Shown one piece after another: positions 1 to 6,027 of a stretch of 8,931 bases of DNA. Each line of letters starts with the position of its first letter. The stretch's first letter is position 1. The DNA lies in the NCBI GenBank assembly GCA_026387215.1, contig JAPLMC010000021.1, positions 1 to 8,931 of the forward strand. The letters are read 5' to 3'. Under the pieces are notes generated by a model. It was not told the DNA's origin. It saw only the letters and a list, made by a program, of their open reading frames with translations, and made no database searches. Both the position numbers and the translations under genes were made by a program. This DNA is from Candidatus Omnitrophota bacterium (lineage in GTDB: Bacteria > Omnitrophota > Gorgyraeia > Gorgyraeales > Gorgyraeaceae).

Positions 1-1
1 A

Positions 2-634
2 AGCTGTACGGCGAATGCTGTGGCGGGGAATTTGGAATATTTGGACAAAAAAGGCATAACTGAAAATAATACACCCCAGGGGTGGCAGCATGCCACCCCT
101 GGGGTGTATGAGGATGTGAGCAGGTTGTTTATTTATTATAATGAAAGAGTTTTGGAAGACACCGTGGATTATGATTCAGGCGCGTCTCTAAGAGATGGCA
201 TTAAAACATTGAGGAAGCAAGGCGCGTGCTGGGAAAATACTTGGCCGTATATAATAGAACGTTTTGATAAAAAACCTTCCAAAAAGTGCTATGAGGAAGC
301 TAAAAAACATCGTATTGAATCTTATCACCGCATAAATAGCCTGCCCGAGATGCTTACCTGCCTTGCTGAAGGATATCCGTTTGTATTTGGCTTTACTGTT
401 TATGAAAGTTTCCAGTCGCAAAAAGTCGCCAAAACAGGCGTGGCTAATATGCCCAGAAAGAAGGAAAAAGTCCTAGGCGGACACGCTGTAATGGCAGCTG
501 GTTACAATCAAAGCCAAAAACGGTTTCTAGTCCGGAATTCCTGGGGAAGCAAATGGGGCAAAGATGGATATTTTACCATGCCATATGAATATCTGGAAAC
601 CCTATCAGCTGATTTTTGGACGATAAGAAAATGA
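2..634 (+). CDS. Papain-like cysteine peptidase (C1A family), 5' truncated by window edge
   Basis: Seen: the reading frame is open from base 2 and reads SCTANAVAGNLEYL, the papain-type active-site segment, so the catalytic Cys is codon 5-7 and the true start lies left of the window. The GTG at 20 is internal and should not be used as the start. The catalytic His is in GGHAVMAAGY (codon 482-484) and the Asn in RNSWGSKWGKDGYF (codon 536-538), so the Cys-His-Asn triad is complete. Stop TGA is at 632-634. Known: bacterial C1A peptidases are proteolytic, usually secreted or periplasmic; signal peptide and propeptide would be upstream and are not visible. Odd: a perfect inverted repeat at 69-109 encodes about 13 residues (TPQGWQHATPGVY) just before the conserved SRLFIYYNERV segment, where I expect a short loop. 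A hairpin follows the stop. No obvious link to the sugar genes downstream. Family call is confident; substrate is unknown. Confidence 0.9.
   Translation, partial: SCTANAVAGNLEYLDKKGITENNTPQGWQHATPGVYEDVSRLFIYYNERVLEDTVDYDSGASLRDGIKTLRKQGACWENTWPYIIERFDKKPSKKCYEEAKKHRIESYHRINSLPEMLTCLAEGYPFVFGFTVYESFQSQKVAKTGVANMPRKKEKVLGGHAVMAAGYNQSQKRFLVRNSWGSKWGKDGYFTMPYEYLETLSADFWTIRK
69..109. repeat. Perfect palindrome inside the C1A peptidase gene
   Basis: Arms 69-87 and 91-109 are exact reverse complements (19 bp, 3-base loop GCA at 88-90). The left arm contains ACACCCCAGGGGTGGCA. It is read through in frame without a stop, contributing roughly residues N-T-P-Q-G-W-Q-H-A-T-P-G-V-Y. It is different in sequence from the AACCGCGT family elsewhere in the window. 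Such a long perfect stem is not expected from protein-coding constraint alone, so an in-frame insertion is inferred. Confidence 0.85.
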
Positions 635-641
635 ACATTAA

Positions 642-672
642 AAAGCAATGTGCAAAAAATGCACATTGCTTT
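642..672 (+). terminator. Hairpin after the peptidase gene, possible rho-independent terminator
   Basis: Perfect 13-bp stem: AAAGCAATGTGCA (642-654) pairs with TGCACATTGCTTT (660-672), with an AAAAA loop. It starts 8 bases after the peptidase stop. The stem is not very GC-rich and the T-rich tail (TTTATCT) is short, so termination is likely but not certain. Its sequence is unrelated to the other palindromes. Confidence 0.55.
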
Positions 673-710
673 ATCTGAAGGCATTATGGAAATTCTGCTC
701 CAAATAGTAA

Positions 711-716
711 TATAAT
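711..716 (+). promoter_or_regulatory. Candidate -10 box (TATAAT) for the small ORF at 738
   Basis: An exact TATAAT lies 21 bases before the ATG at 738, behind the terminator-like hairpin, which is a sensible promoter position. Transcription would start near 723, leaving a very short leader that still contains the AGGAGG site. No convincing -35 is seen (GGAAAT at 17-base spacing). AT-rich sequence makes chance matches common. Confidence 0.4.
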
Positions 717-737
717 ATAGTAATCAGGAGGATGTAT

Positions 738-881
738 ATGGCAAAAAATATAGAAAGAAAAAAATTAAATATCAAAACTAAACGAAAACAACAGGTTGAT
801 TCAATAGCCTATCTAGAAAAAGACCCAATATTATGGAGTATCTGGGATAATGAAAAGGATGTCATGTATGATAAAATATAA
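738..881 (+). CDS. Small hypothetical protein, 47 aa
   Basis: The ATG at 738 is preceded by a strong ribosome binding site, AGGAGG at 726-731, with ideal 6-base spacing, which is the main reason to call this a real gene. The product has a very basic first half (KNIERKKLNIKTKRKQQ) and an acidic, Trp-containing end (DPILWSIWDNEKDVMYDKI). No membrane segment or signal peptide is visible. I do not recognise a family. The layout of basic N-terminus plus a D/E-rich tail with WDNEKD..YD loosely resembles small antitoxins of the VapB/DUF2281 type, but no toxin gene follows: the next frame, after 12-21 bases, is a glycosyltransferase. It may be cotranscribed with that gene, or be an orphan remnant of a toxin-antitoxin pair. 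The gene call is fairly safe; the functional hint is weak. Confidence 0.6.
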   Translation: MAKNIERKKLNIKTKRKQQVDSIAYLEKDPILWSIWDNEKDVMYDKI

Positions 882-889
882 TACATCTG

Positions 890-895
890 TATAAT
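890..895 (+). promoter_or_regulatory. Candidate -10 box placed for a leaderless glycosyltransferase mRNA
   Basis: TGTATAAT occurs at 888-895, with TATAAT at 890-895. A start 7-8 bases downstream falls on or next to the ATG at 903, the start favoured by homology for the GT4 gene. No Shine-Dalgarno precedes 903. The box overlaps the alternative ATG at 894. No clear -35 element is seen. Confidence 0.35.
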
Positions 896-902
896 GATGA
901 GA

Positions 903-2054
903 ATGAAAATTTTAAGAATTATTGCGAGACTAAATATTGGTGGGCCGGCGAGAAATGCGGTGATATTGACTGAAGGGTTCTCTGATACAGTATTAGTGTG
1001 CGGGGAAGTGGATAAAGCCGAAGGCGATATGATGTATTTGGCTCGCGAGAAGGGCATGAAGCCGATTATCGTAGAAGAGTTAGGTAGAGAATTATCCTGG
1101 AAAGACGACTGGTCGGCGTTTTGGAAGATATATAAGATTATCTGTAGAGAAAAGCCGGATATTATACATACACATACGGCAAAGGCGGGGGCATTAGGGA
1201 GGATGGCAGGAATTCTTTATAACCTTAATAAACCGCGCAGGATGCCCGCCTTCGGCGAGGCAACCTACGCGGTTTTAATTCACACGTTTCATGGACATGT
1301 GTTTAGTGGATATTTTGGAAAAATAAAAACAGTGTTTTTTATATGGACAGAAAAGATATTGGCGTTGTTTACGGACAAGATTATTACTGTGAGCCGGAAT
1401 TTAAAAGATGAATTAGCACATAAATATAGGATAGCCCTAGAGAAAAAGATAGAAGTGATAGAGTTAGGATTTGAATTAGATGAATTGTTTGCACTGCCAT
1501 TAAAAGAAAGTAGTGAAGTTATAAATATTGGAATTGTTGGAAGGCTTGTGCCGATAAAAAACCATAAGATGTTATTTAGGGCTTGTAGGGCAGGTTTAAA
1601 CCTGCCCTACAGAATTATTGTGGTTGGTGATGGAGAATTAAGATGTGATCTGGAGAAATACGCGGAAGAATTAGGTATGTGTGATAAAATAAAATTTAAA
1701 GGGTGGGTTAAGGATTTAAAGGCGATTTATGAGGAACTTGATATTGTGGCATTGACATCATTAAATGAAGGCACGCCTGTATCGCTTATAGAGGCAATGG
1801 CTAGTGGAAGGCCAGTGATAACGACAAATGTAGGCGGCGTGAAGGATATTGTGGAAGATAATAAGAGCGGATATCTTGTAGAATCCGGAGATGAAGAAAG
1901 CTTTAGTCAAAAACTTATGGATTTAATAAAAGATTCTGAAAAAAGAAAGAAATTCGGAGAATATGGCAGAAATATCGTGAAAAACAGATTTTCAAAAGAA
2001 AGGTTGATAAAAGATACAGGAACGTTGTATAATAATACCCTACAAAAAAAATAA
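903..2054 (+). CDS. Glycosyltransferase family 4 (GT-B fold)
   Basis: Transfers a sugar from a nucleotide donor to a growing surface glycan on the cytoplasmic face of the membrane; donor and acceptor cannot be told. Seen (383 aa from 903): N-terminal strand and glycine loop MKILRIIARLNIGGPARN, HTHTAKAGALGRM near 91, HTFHGHVF near 127, C-domain opening NIGIVGRLVPIKNHK, VVGDGELR, and the retaining GT4 signature EGTPVSLIE (Glu 289 and 297, EX7E) followed by VGGVKDIVE. Start: ATGs exist at 894, 897 and 903; 903 gives the standard MKILRI N-terminus, and none has a clear Shine-Dalgarno. Length is normal for GT4 once two foreign-looking segments are allowed for: residues about 109-125, encoded by a palindrome between the N-domain helix and VLIHTFHGH, and 228-237 (CRAGLNLPYR), encoded by a perfect 28-bp palindrome. 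Both are in frame, so the enzyme is probably still active. Family is confident; specificity is unknown. Confidence 0.9.
   Translation: MKILRIIARLNIGGPARNAVILTEGFSDTVLVCGEVDKAEGDMMYLAREKGMKPIIVEELGRELSWKDDWSAFWKIYKIICREKPDIIHTHTAKAGALGRMAGILYNLNKPRRMPAFGEATYAVLIHTFHGHVFSGYFGKIKTVFFIWTEKILALFTDKIITVSRNLKDELAHKYRIALEKKIEVIELGFELDELFALPLKESSEVINIGIVGRLVPIKNHKMLFRACRAGLNLPYRIIVVGDGELRCDLEKYAEELGMCDKIKFKGWVKDLKAIYEELDIVALTSLNEGTPVSLIEAMASGRPVITTNVGGVKDIVEDNKSGYLVESGDEESFSQKLMDLIKDSEKRKKFGEYGRNIVKNRFSKERLIKDTGTLYNNTLQKK
1229..1277. repeat. In-gene copy of the AACCGCG palindromic element
   Basis: Inverted repeat: AAACCGCG-CAGG (1230-1241) pairs with CCTACGCGGTTT (1264-1275) with one mismatch. An inner stem CGCC/GGCG closes on TTC. 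The reverse complement of the intergenic copy at 5265-5323 reads AACCGCGTAGGATGC then CAACCTACGCGGTT, and this copy reads AACCGCGCAGGATGC then CAACCTACGCGGTT, so they are clearly related. It is translated as KPRRMPAFGEATYAVL within the glycosyltransferase. Confidence 0.8.
1584..1611. repeat. Perfect 28-bp palindrome inside the GT4 gene
   Basis: TGTAGGGCAGGTTT joined directly to its exact reverse complement AAACCTGCCCTACA, with no spacer. It is read in frame as CRAGLNLPY inside the C-terminal domain. Its sequence differs from the AACCGCGT family, so it represents a separate palindrome class. From memory, TGTAGGG(G)CAGGTTT-type palindromes are dispersed in other uncultured bacterial genomes; this needs a search. 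Confidence 0.85.
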
Positions 2055-2071
2055 AAATATTTGAAAGAAAA

Positions 2072-2110
2072 TAGCCTCCAGATGTGTCTACTATAGTAGA
2101 AAGGAGGCTA
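2072..2110 (+). promoter_or_regulatory. Hairpin that buries the ribosome binding site of the coiled-coil gene
   Basis: TAGCCTCC (2072-2079) is the exact complement of GGAGGCTA (2103-2110), which contains most of the AAGGAGG Shine-Dalgarno (2101-2107). Inside lies a second perfect palindrome, TCTACTATAGTAGA (2087-2100). Together they form a two-storey hairpin ending 3 bases before the ATG at 2114. There is no T-run, so a terminator is unlikely. Control of translation by opening the hairpin is inferred. Confidence 0.6.
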
Positions 2111-2113
2111 ATT

Positions 2114-2419
2114 ATGGCCATGAAAAAAAATTTAACCGGATCTTTTGCGGAATTAGAAAGGCGCCTGGAAAGCCGTTTGGAAAGGCATACGGGCGTAATG
2201 ATTGAAGCTTTGCGTTCAGAAATTAGGATAGTAGCTGAACAGTATGGAAGCGTTGTTAAAAAGCTGGAGGAACACGATAGGAGATTTGATAAGATTGATT
2301 TAAGATTTGATAGAATCGACTTAGAGTTTAGCGCGATGAAGACAGCTTTGTTTGATACTAGCCACAGAGTAGATGACCACGAAACAAGAATCAGGAAATT
2401 GGAATTAACTAAGAGATAG
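2114..2419 (+). CDS. Small coiled-coil protein of unknown function, 101 aa
   Basis: Start: ATG 2114 has a consensus AAGGAGG (2101-2107) with 6-base spacing; ATG 2120 is two codons later. The upstream GTG at 2084 lies in the hairpin and has no ribosome site. Seen: a basic start MAMKKNLTGS, then nearly the whole chain is charged helix with heptad spacing (RRLESRLERH, RFDKIDL, RFDRIDL, EFSAMKT, RVDDHET, RIRKLEL), giving a long amphipathic coiled coil likely to form dimers or trimers. A 21-base imperfect tandem duplication (2282-2302 and 2303-2323) encodes the RFDKIDL/RFDRIDL pair. No membrane segment or signal peptide. Small coiled-coil ORFs like this are common in uncultured bacterial genomes without assigned function. 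It is unlike the sugar genes on both sides and has its own regulated-looking ribosome site, so it may be an independent insertion. Confidence 0.75.
   Translation: MAMKKNLTGSFAELERRLESRLERHTGVMIEALRSEIRIVAEQYGSVVKKLEEHDRRFDKIDLRFDRIDLEFSAMKTALFDTSHRVDDHETRIRKLELTKR
2282..2323 (+). repeat. Two imperfect 21-base tandem units in the coiled-coil gene
   Basis: AGATTTGATAAGATTGATTT (2282-2301) is followed by AGATTTGATAGAATCGACTT (2303-2322); each unit is 21 bases and ends in A. Each encodes one R-F-D-[KR]-I-D-L heptad, so the repeat is probably an internal coiled-coil duplication. Confidence 0.7.
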
Positions 2420-2428
2420 TTTTTATAA

Positions 2429-2458
2429 ACCCTGTCCCGATTGCAATCGGGACAGGGT
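2429..2458. repeat. Perfect 30-bp intergenic palindrome
   Basis: ACCCTGTCCCGATTG (2429-2443) is followed directly by its exact reverse complement (2444-2458). It lies 10 bases after the coiled-coil gene stop and just upstream of the epimerase ribosome site. The core (T)CCCGATT/CAATCGG(G) matches the centre of the copies at 3441 and, less exactly, 8193. There is no T-tract after it, so termination is not well supported. Confidence 0.85.
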
Positions 2459-2478
2459 GATTATAATGGAGGCATTAG

Positions 2479-3438
2479 ATGAAAGTTCTTATTACAGGCG
2501 GGGCTGGATTTATCGGGTCGCACTTAAGCGATGAATTGATAGCAGGCGGAAATGAAGTAGTTGTCTTGGATAATCTTTCTACAGGAAGATTTGAGAATAT
2601 TGCCCATTTAGATGGTAATAAATCTTTCCAGTTTGTGGAAGGCAGTATTATGAATGAGATGCTGGTGGATAAATTGGTTGAAAGATGTGATGTTGTGTAT
2701 CATTTAGCTGCAGCAGTAGGAGTAGATTTGGTTGTAAAAAAGCCGCTGGAATCTTTAATAACAAATATCAAAGGCAGTGAGATAGTCTTGGATATGGTCC
2801 ATAGATATCATAAAAAAATTCTTATCACTTCTACTTCTGAGATATACGGCAAGAATACAAATGGGCCTTTAAAAGAAGATGATGACAGGATTTTAGGCTC
2901 GCCGCTAAAAGTGAGATGGGGTTATTCCACTGCAAAGGCAGTGGATGAGATGCTGGCTTATATTTACTGGAAAGAGAAAAAAGTTCCCACTATCATAGTA
3001 AGGCTTTTTAATACAGTTGGCCCTCGCCAGACCGGAGCCTATGGAATGGTTATACCTAGATTCGTAAATCAGGCGCTTAAGAATGAAGATATAACTGTAT
3101 ATGGAACAGGAAAACAGTCTAGGTGTTTTTTGCATGTAAAAGATGTTATTAAGACGCTTGTTAAGCTTATGAACAGTAAAGATGCTGTAGGTCAAGTGTT
3201 TAATATAGGCAGCCAGGAAGAAATATCGATAGAAAATCTTGCTAAAAAAGTTATAGAGATTACTAAAAGTAAATCCAAGTTGGTTTACATCTCATATGAA
3301 AAGGCATACGAAGAAGGTTTCGAAGATATGCAGCGCCGTGTTCCTGACACCACAAAGGTAAATAGCTTAGTCGGATTCAAACCTACCATAGATCTGGAAG
3401 GCACCATAAAAAGTGTTGTAGAATACTATAAGAAATAA
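2479..3438 (+). CDS. NAD-dependent nucleotide-sugar epimerase/decarboxylase (extended SDR)
   Basis: Cytoplasmic enzyme that remodels a nucleotide sugar for glycan assembly. Seen (319 aa): NAD-binding GGAGFIGS at 7-14, Asp 31 in VVLDNLSTG for the NAD ribose, YHLAAAVGV near 74, catalytic TSTSEIYG (118-124) and YSTAK (Tyr149, Lys153), then RLFNTVGPRQTGAYGMV and a typical C-terminal substrate lobe. The GPRQ-TGAYGMV-PRFV pattern is closest in my memory to UDP-glucuronate decarboxylase-like and GalE-like enzymes, so epimerase, decarboxylase or dehydratase activity are all possible. The ATG has GGAGG at 2468-2472 with 6-base spacing. Length is normal and all key residues are present. It is bracketed by two palindromes (2429-2458 and 3441-3484) and lies upstream of the initiating transferase, consistent with supplying its sugar or a later one. 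Family confident, exact reaction not. Confidence 0.9.
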   Translation: MKVLITGGAGFIGSHLSDELIAGGNEVVVLDNLSTGRFENIAHLDGNKSFQFVEGSIMNEMLVDKLVERCDVVYHLAAAVGVDLVVKKPLESLITNIKGSEIVLDMVHRYHKKILITSTSEIYGKNTNGPLKEDDDRILGSPLKVRWGYSTAKAVDEMLAYIYWKEKKVPTIIVRLFNTVGPRQTGAYGMVIPRFVNQALKNEDITVYGTGKQSRCFLHVKDVIKTLVKLMNSKDAVGQVFNIGSQEEISIENLAKKVIEITKSKSKLVYISYEKAYEEGFEDMQRRVPDTTKVNSLVGFKPTIDLEGTIKSVVEYYKK

Positions 3439-3440
3439 TA

Positions 3441-3484
3441 AAACCGCGTCCCGATTACAATCGGAACGCGGTTGAAGTGGTTTA
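3441..3484 (+). repeat. AACCGCGT palindromic element upstream of the transferase gene
   Basis: AACCGCGT (3442-3449) pairs with ACGCGGTT (3466-3473). After one C/A mismatch, the inner stem CCGATT/AATCGG closes on a two-base loop. The right arm continues as GAAGTGGTTT, the same tail (GAGGTGGTTT) seen in the other copies, while the left arm lacks the matching CCACCTC. The tail therefore stays single-stranded just 6 bases before ATG 3487 and may serve as a weak ribosome site. Confidence 0.8.
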
Positions 3485-3486
3485 TT

Positions 3487-5265
3487 ATGTTAAAATCTTA
3501 CCTTATCCCATTTTTATTATCTTTTAGTTTATCCATTCTTCTTACCCCTCTTGTTAAAAGAATATCTATATTAAAAGGCTATATTGCCAAGCCTCGCGAA
3601 GACAGGTGGAATAAAAATCCTACAGCTCTTTTCGGAGGCGTAGCTATTTTTTTAAGTTTTATTATCCCATACATAATATTTGTAAAGTTTAATATCGGAA
3701 GTATTGGGATTATACTGGCAGGATGTCTTATTTTTGGCGTAGGAATATTTGATGACATAACGCGTTTAAAGCCTTACACAAAGCTTCTTACTCAGATAAT
3801 AATAGCAGCCTTGCTTGTTCATTTTGGAATCAAGATCAATGTAATACCTTACCCCCTCATAAGCATACCTCTTACAATATTATGGTTAGTGGCGATAGTA
3901 AATTCTTTTAATCTTCTGGATAATATGGATGGCCTTTCTGGAGGCATAGGAGCTATAGTAGGAATAGTATTATTTATATATTCTCTTTTAAATGGGAATT
4001 TTGAGGTGGGGTTACCTGCGTTGATTTTAGCTGGAAGCCTTTTGGGGTTTCTTAGATATAATTTTAATCCTGCTCAAATTTTTATGGGGGATTCAGGAAG
4101 CATGTTTGTAGGTTTTATGCTTGGAGCTATAACTTTACAAGGAACATGGAGAGAATCGACTCAGTTAGTAATGGTGCTTTTCATACCTCTTCTTATCCTG
4201 GCAGTGCCGATATTTGATACAATGTTTGTAACTCTAATGAGAAGTATTAATTCGCGTAAGATTTTCAAGGGTGGAAAAGATCATATATCGCACAGAATGG
4301 TCGTCTTAGGGCTTTCTGAAAAAAAGACAGTTATCTCCCTTTATTTTATTGGCATATTTTTTGGCGCGATGAGTATCTTATCCATGTTTGTCAGCCCTAT
4401 TGTAATAGGCGTACTCATACTTTTAGCGATAATAATACTTTTATATTTCACAGCCTTTTTAGGCAAAGTCAAAGTTTATGGCCAAGCAGATATTGGTCAT
4501 ATAAAAAAGAAAAATGGAAGCGTAGTTTTGAATAATATGTTGCTTCACAAAAGAAGGATCATGGAAGTAGGGGTGGAATTTATATTGATATGCCTGGCTT
4601 ACATCTCGGCGAATCTTTTAAGATATGAAGGTATTCTAACAATAGACAGCCAGGATATTATAGTGAAGAGTTTGCCGCTGATATTAATAGTAAAGTACCT
4701 GGTATTTTTTAAATTTGGACTTTATAGAGGGATATGGAGATATGTGAGCGTTTTGGATCTTGTGAATATATTTAAAGCAGTTTCCTTTGCATCTGTTGCC
4801 TCAGCTGCGTTGATACTTTTTATATGGCGATTTCAAGGGTTTTCTAGAACAGTTTTTATTATTGACTGGCTTATGCTGTTTCTTTTTATTTCAGGGTCGA
4901 GAGTTTTGGAAAGAGTATATAAAGAGATATTTGATCAGGCTAGCCTCGCTGGAAAGAAAGTTCTTATATACGGGGCAGGTGATGCTGGGGAATTTGTTTT
5001 ACGCGAAATAAAAAATAATAGATTCCTTAACTGTGAGCCTGTGGGATTTTTAGACGATGATAAAGAAAAAATAGGCCACCGCATACATGGCGTAGCTATT
5101 CTTGGCACAAGGAGTGATTTGGAGAGATTTTTAAAGTCTAAAGAAGTGGATGAACTTATAATAGCTATCCCAGGTTTAGATAAATATATTTTAGACGAGA
5201 TAACATCTATCTGCAATAGTCTAGAAGTAAAGCATAAAAAGATTTCAGATATTCTCCCCAAATAA
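3487..5265 (+). CDS. WecA/MraY-type phosphosugar transferase fused to a FlaA1/CapD-type membrane and Rossmann region
   Basis: Inferred role: starts a glycan by moving a sugar-1-phosphate from a UDP-sugar to undecaprenyl phosphate at the inner membrane. Seen (592 aa): a polytopic N-terminal part to about 335 with every family motif: LFGGVAIF near 48, FDD (Asp 89-90), NSFNLLDNMDG (139-149), FMGDSGS (Asp 202) and GGKDHISHR (His 266, 269). After a basic linker (HIKKKNGS), residues about 352-485 add four hydrophobic segments with FKFGLYRGIWRYVS, as in FlaA1/CapD/PglF N-termini. A Rossmann domain follows (KKVLIYGAGDAGE, glycine loop about 496-501; VGFLDDD). The catalytic SDR dehydratase domain that normally comes next is missing; the protein ends at ISDILPK. 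Start: ATG 3487 with palindrome-borne GAAGTGG upstream; TTG 3472 lies inside the palindrome and is less likely. The first half should be active; the appended half could sense or bind a nucleotide ligand. Sugar specificity unknown. Confidence 0.88.
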   Translation: MLKSYLIPFLLSFSLSILLTPLVKRISILKGYIAKPREDRWNKNPTALFGGVAIFLSFIIPYIIFVKFNIGSIGIILAGCLIFGVGIFDDITRLKPYTKLLTQIIIAALLVHFGIKINVIPYPLISIPLTILWLVAIVNSFNLLDNMDGLSGGIGAIVGIVLFIYSLLNGNFEVGLPALILAGSLLGFLRYNFNPAQIFMGDSGSMFVGFMLGAITLQGTWRESTQLVMVLFIPLLILAVPIFDTMFVTLMRSINSRKIFKGGKDHISHRMVVLGLSEKKTVISLYFIGIFFGAMSILSMFVSPIVIGVLILLAIIILLYFTAFLGKVKVYGQADIGHIKKKNGSVVLNNMLLHKRRIMEVGVEFILICLAYISANLLRYEGILTIDSQDIIVKSLPLILIVKYLVFFKFGLYRGIWRYVSVLDLVNIFKAVSFASVASAALILFIWRFQGFSRTVFIIDWLMLFLFISGSRVLERVYKEIFDQASLAGKKVLIYGAGDAGEFVLREIKNNRFLNCEPVGFLDDDKEKIGHRIHGVAILGTRSDLERFLKSKEVDELIIAIPGLDKYILDEITSICNSLEVKHKKISDILPK

Positions 5266-5323
5266 AAAACCACCTCAACCGCGTAGGTTGCCGGAAGCAT
5301 CCTACGCGGTTGAGGTGGTTTTT
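5265..5323. repeat. Full-length AACCGCGT palindromic element; probable bidirectional terminator
   Basis: Perfect 23-bp stem: 5265-5287 (A5 then CCACCTCAACCGCGTAGG) pairs with 5301-5323, with loop 5288-5300 (TTGCCGGAAGCAT). It begins at the last base of the transferase stop and lies between convergent genes. GC-rich stem with A-run on one side and T-run on the other gives a terminator shape on both strands. This is the most complete copy and defines the family's outer arms (CCACCTC / GAGGTGG). Confidence 0.85.
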
Positions 5324-5335
5324 AATTGTGTTGGT

Positions 5336-5914
5336 CTATTTACGCAAAGCAGGGTTTAAGCTAGGATCATTATACATCTTGTGCTGCTTATAAGATTTAA
5401 TCTTTTTCCTTCCAGAATAAATGTCATCCATTAGTTCTTTAAGGCATTTCAGAAGATCGCTGGAGCGCTCATTAACCTGCTCAAGCATTTTAGAGCATTT
5501 TTCTATATGGGTAATATCAATATCTTTACGATTTATTTCTTTTTTAAGATTGTAATTTCTGAGGGCTAGTATTGTAAGGCGGTCATACAGACTTCCAGGA
5601 TTTTCAGAATTCATAGGAAGAGCTTGATCTATTGATCCAAGTTTTTTCTCAACATCTTCCCTAATAAGAGCGTCCAGATTGTCTATAATGTCATTTCTTC
5701 TCTGGTTTTCCTTATCAATTTTTCTTTTTAGTTCAGCTATGTAATTATCAAGAACGTTTTGACGCCTAGCTTCATCCTCAAAGCCCCAAAGCGTAAAATT
5801 TGCCAACAATAAGTCTATTATAGTTTTTTCAATAGGCGTAGAACCTGTGTTTTTAAAGTCGTTATTATACAGGTCTTCTACTAGCGTATTTACAGATTTA
5901 AACCACTTTTTCAT
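5336..5914 (-). CDS. DUF4254 family protein, 192 aa
   Basis: Function unknown; the family typically sits beside LPS/ADP-heptose-type glycosyltransferase genes, as here with GT9 divergently next door. Seen: LANFTLWGFEDEAR (37-50), IDKENQRRNDIIDNLD (66-81), the strongest signature SENPGSLYDRLTILALRNY (103-121), and the C-terminal YKQHKMYNDPSLNPALRK (175-192). Together these match the DUF4254 pattern of ELWH.EDKAR, KR.ID..NQ.RND and ETPGS..DRL as I remember it. Mostly helical and soluble, with no signal or membrane segment. Length is typical of the family. Start: ATG at 5914 (read on minus) has no Shine-Dalgarno, but TATAAT sits 9 bases upstream, so the mRNA may be nearly leaderless. It is the only minus-strand gene. 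Possible role as a helper of the glycosyltransferase is inference. Family assignment fairly confident. Confidence 0.82.
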   Translation of the reverse strand: MKKWFKSVNTLVEDLYNNDFKNTGSTPIEKTIIDLLLANFTLWGFEDEARRQNVLDNYIAELKRKIDKENQRRNDIIDNLDALIREDVEKKLGSIDQALPMNSENPGSLYDRLTILALRNYNLKKEINRKDIDITHIEKCSKMLEQVNERSSDLLKCLKELMDDIYSGRKKIKSYKQHKMYNDPSLNPALRK

Positions 5915-5923
5915 AGTGAAAAT

Positions 5924-5929
5924 ATTATA
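5924..5929 (-). promoter_or_regulatory. Candidate -10 box for the DUF4254 gene
   Basis: On the minus strand this reads TATAAT, with 9 bases to the ATG at 5914. Transcription would begin about 2-4 bases before the ATG, giving an almost leaderless mRNA, which fits the missing Shine-Dalgarno. No good -35 was found and the region is very AT-rich. Confidence 0.35.
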
Positions 5930-5960
5930 TCATATTTTTATCTTTTATGGTATTATTAAA

Positions 5961-6027
5961 ACCGCGTAGGTCACCGTACCTAAACCGTACCTCAACCTAC
6001 GCGGTAACCGCGTAGGTTGAGGTGGTT
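5961..6027 (+). repeat. Compound AACCGCGT element with three arms upstream of GT9
   Basis: Arm L ACCGCGTAGGT (5961-5971), arm M ACCTCAACCTACGCGGT (5989-6005) and arm R ACCGCGTAGGTTGAGGT (6007-6023). M pairs perfectly with L (11 bp) or with R (17 bp, only one base between them). A 9-base direct repeat ACCGTACCT (5973-5981, 5984-5992) fills the middle. R continues to GAGGTGG (6019-6025), an SD-like site 4 bases before ATG 6030. It looks like one element plus an adjoining half copy. Confidence 0.8.

Noticed and set aside
809..1057. 82-codon minus-strand ORF
   Set aside because: Overlaps the 47-aa ORF and the conserved N-terminus of the GT4 gene; no ribosome site or family resemblance.
2429..2458. 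30-bp palindrome as a rho-independent terminator
   Set aside because: Strong stem but no T-run follows (GATTATAATGG); kept as a repeat only.
4935..5300. 121-codon minus-strand ORF
   Set aside because: It lies opposite the conserved Rossmann domain of the transferase fusion and runs through the palindrome; no recognisable domain or ribosome site. It is a shadow frame.
5947..6015. Short plus-strand ORF (ATG 5947, MVLLKPRRSPYLNR...) as the missing GT9 N-terminus
   Set aside because: It is encoded almost entirely by palindrome sequence, is out of frame with GT9, ends at a stop inside arm R and has none of the GT9 N-terminal motif.
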